From Pseudomonas viridiflava (GTDB lineage: Bacteria > Pseudomonadota > Gammaproteobacteria > Pseudomonadales > Pseudomonadaceae): a stretch of 43,752 nucleotides of DNA. Below are positions 42,445 to 43,752 of the stretch, piece by piece. A program made the position numbers and the translations under genes. The stretch spans positions 52,609 through 96,360 of the forward strand of contig NZ_LKEH01000018.1 of NCBI RefSeq assembly GCF_001642795.1, given 5' to 3'. Numbering within the stretch: the first letter of the stretch is position 1; the number at the start of each line of letters is the position of its first letter. The notes under the pieces are model-generated. The model was not told the DNA's origin, did no database searches, and was given only the letters and a program-made list of their open reading frames with translations.

Positions 42445-43434
42445 TTAACCCTCTACCCGATTCTGTGGCGTGCCTGCCGACCAGGCGACTATGTTGTCCA
42501 GCGTGGTGCGGGCGATGGCACCCAGCGCTTCCTTGGTCAGGAATGCCTGATGCGCGGTGACGATCACATTGGGGAAGGTCAGCAGCCGCGCCAGCACGTC
42601 ATCCTGCAACGGCAGGTCGGAGCGGTCGGCGAAAAACAGCTGGGCTTCCTCTTCGTACACATCCAGCCCCAGATAACCCAGTTGACCGGTCTTTAGGGCA
42701 TTGATCAGTGCTGGCGTTTCCACCAGTGCGCCACGTCCTGTATTGATCAGCATCGCACCGGGCTGCAGGGTCGCCAGCGACTGTTCGTTGATCAGGTAGC
42801 GAGTCTGCTCGGTTAGCGGGCAATGCAGGCTGATGATCTGCGCCTGGGCCAGCAGATCGGGCAGGCTCAGGTATTGCGCGCCCAAGGCTTCAACGTCGGG
42901 ATTGGGGAAGGGGTCATGGGCGAGCAGTTTGCAGCCGAACCCGGCCATGATTTTCGCGAAGGTCGCGCCGATCTGCCCGGTGCCGACGACCCCGACGGTC
43001 TTGCCGACCAGATCGAAGCCGGTCAGGCCATGCAGGCTGAAATCGCCGTCGCGGGTACGATTGCAGGCGCGGTGCAGGTGACGGTTGAGCGACAGAATCA
43101 GCGCCACTGCATGTTCGGCCACGGCATGCGGTGAATAGGCCGGAACCCGCACCACGCTCAAGCCCAGGCGCAAGGCAGTTGGCAGGTCCACATGATTGAA
43201 ACCGGCCGAGCGCAGGGCGATCAGCTGTGTGCCGCCCGCCGCCAGTCGTTCGAGTATCGGGGCGCTCAGGTCGTCATTGATGAACGCACAGACCACCTCA
43301 TGACCTTCGGCCAGTGCGGCGGTCTCGATGGTCAGGCGAGCGGGCTGGAAGCTCAGTTCCAGTTCGTCCGGCAGGCGCTCGGCGAGGAAACTGGCGCGGT
43401 CGTATTCCTGGCTGCTGTAGATGAGTACACGCAT
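42445..43434 (-). CDS. ldhA: D-lactate dehydrogenase (fermentative, D-2-hydroxyacid family)
   Basis: A 329-residue NAD-dependent dehydrogenase that interconverts pyruvate and D-lactate. Family motifs: IALRSAGFNHVDLPTALRLG, YSPHAVAEHAVALILSLNRH, the nucleotide-binding VGVVGTGQIGATFAKIMAGF, INTGRGALVETPALINALKT with the active-site Arg, DVYEEEAQLFFAD with the Glu, and NVIVTAHQAFLTKEA with the catalytic His. AAAAGGACC precedes the Met at 43434; the frame to 43518 is an extension through repeat DNA. It appears to be a single-gene unit. Confidence 0.93.
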   Translation of the reverse strand: MRVLIYSSQEYDRASFLAERLPDELELSFQPARLTIETAALAEGHEVVCAFINDDLSAPILERLAAGGTQLIALRSAGFNHVDLPTALRLGLSVVRVPAYSPHAVAEHAVALILSLNRHLHRACNRTRDGDFSLHGLTGFDLVGKTVGVVGTGQIGATFAKIMAGFGCKLLAHDPFPNPDVEALGAQYLSLPDLLAQAQIISLHCPLTEQTRYLINEQSLATLQPGAMLINTGRGALVETPALINALKTGQLGYLGLDVYEEEAQLFFADRSDLPLQDDVLARLLTFPNVIVTAHQAFLTKEALGAIARTTLDNIVAWSAGTPQNRVEG

Positions 43435-43464
43435 TGGAAGGTCCTTTTGCGGAATCAAAACTTG

Positions 43465-43752
43465 ATCGTGCCAATGCTCCACGTTGGCATGCAGCCCGGG
43501 ACGCGGAGCGTTGGACACACATTTTGCTGCGACTGACGGACTGTGGGAGGCGCCACCAAGCCGCCTCTTATCAAACTACCTGTAACTTACTGAAGAAACG
43601 CGATTTTGTGGGAGCGGACCGGGCGGCGTTCCGTTTGTCCGCGAATGCTGTATTTCAGGCGATGAATATTCGTCGGATGTGCTGGCCTTTTCGCGGACAA
43701 GTCCGCTCCCACTGAGTTTGCTGCGCGACAGCGCTACGTCGAAGACGTGGTG
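43465..43752. repeat. REP and REPIN cluster at the window end
   Basis: Upstream of ldhA: a CGCTCC-family piece (43470-43515), fragments of the GTGGGAGGCG type (43543-43568), a REPIN of the GTGGGAGCGGAC family (first half from 43608, second half 43691-43712) and the start of another copy of the 56-bp repeat unit (43717-43752, cut by the window edge). The first REPIN half carries about 15 extra bases. No gene is supported. Confidence 0.8.

Overview
The window looks like the chromosome of a fluorescent Pseudomonas, most probably of the P. syringae group. This rests on the GC-rich codon use, on GTGGGAG-type REP/REPIN elements between genes, and on the gene set: class Ia ribonucleotide reductase nrdA and nrdB, phoP-phoQ, a sigma-54 dctA promoter, ttcA, ldhA, arsC-wrbA and PcpS-like phosphopantetheinyl transferase. 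No tRNA, rRNA, CRISPR array or complete IS element was seen. The species call is inference; no database search was possible.

Layout. (1) 1-6800: a MASE2-GGDEF diguanylate cyclase, a divergent MFS exporter/LysR pair, a small secreted protein, a zinc-finger protein and an Aer-type PAS chemoreceptor. (2) 6817-9037: an orphan type VI module on the minus strand: hcp, a DUF4225-like putative effector coupled by an ATGA overlap, then three small membrane proteins that look like diverged copies of one another (candidate immunity proteins). (3) 9300-13000: a membrane protein, a BRO-N phage-type protein, and an AT-richer defence remnant: an McrB-like AAA gene cut to 81 codons and coupled to an apparently intact DUF3883 nuclease. 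(4) 13000-19500: a large secreted hydrolase-like protein and a redox/metabolic cluster (3-hydroxyacyl-CoA dehydrogenase, HxlR regulator, Old Yellow Enzyme, PanE-like reductase). (5) 19625-25900: nrdB and nrdA, separated by a Fic toxin and a 56-residue antitoxin; the nrdA control region holds a DnaA box, an NrdR-like palindrome and a structured leader. (6) 26100-28500: an RstA/RstB-like two-component system. (7) 28900-31410: FhuF-like iron reductase, phosphopantetheinyl transferase, dienelactone hydrolase. (8) 31460-33966: a small exported protein, phoP and phoQ behind four 11-bp-spaced GTTCAG-like repeats. (9) 34500-36140: dctA with a sigma-54 promoter and two upstream dyads. (10) 36200-43434: sprT, a Yip1-family protein, ttcA, the arsC-wrbA-DUF2069-glycosylase operon, a TlpA-like lipoprotein, a zinc-ribbon/META lipoprotein pair, and ldhA.

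How it fits together. Most of the window is core chromosome, with accessory insertions at 6.8-9.0 kb (T6SS cargo), 10-13 kb (phage/defence remnants) and 21.3-22.3 kb (Fic toxin-antitoxin between nrdA and nrdB). Four REP-like families sit between genes, including a 56-bp unit in three tandem copies and a 161-bp compound unit in about two and a half copies. The best candidates for something new are the Hcp/DUF4225 module with its three paralogous partner genes, the reduced AAA-nuclease pair, and the nrdA leader with a terminator-like hairpin.
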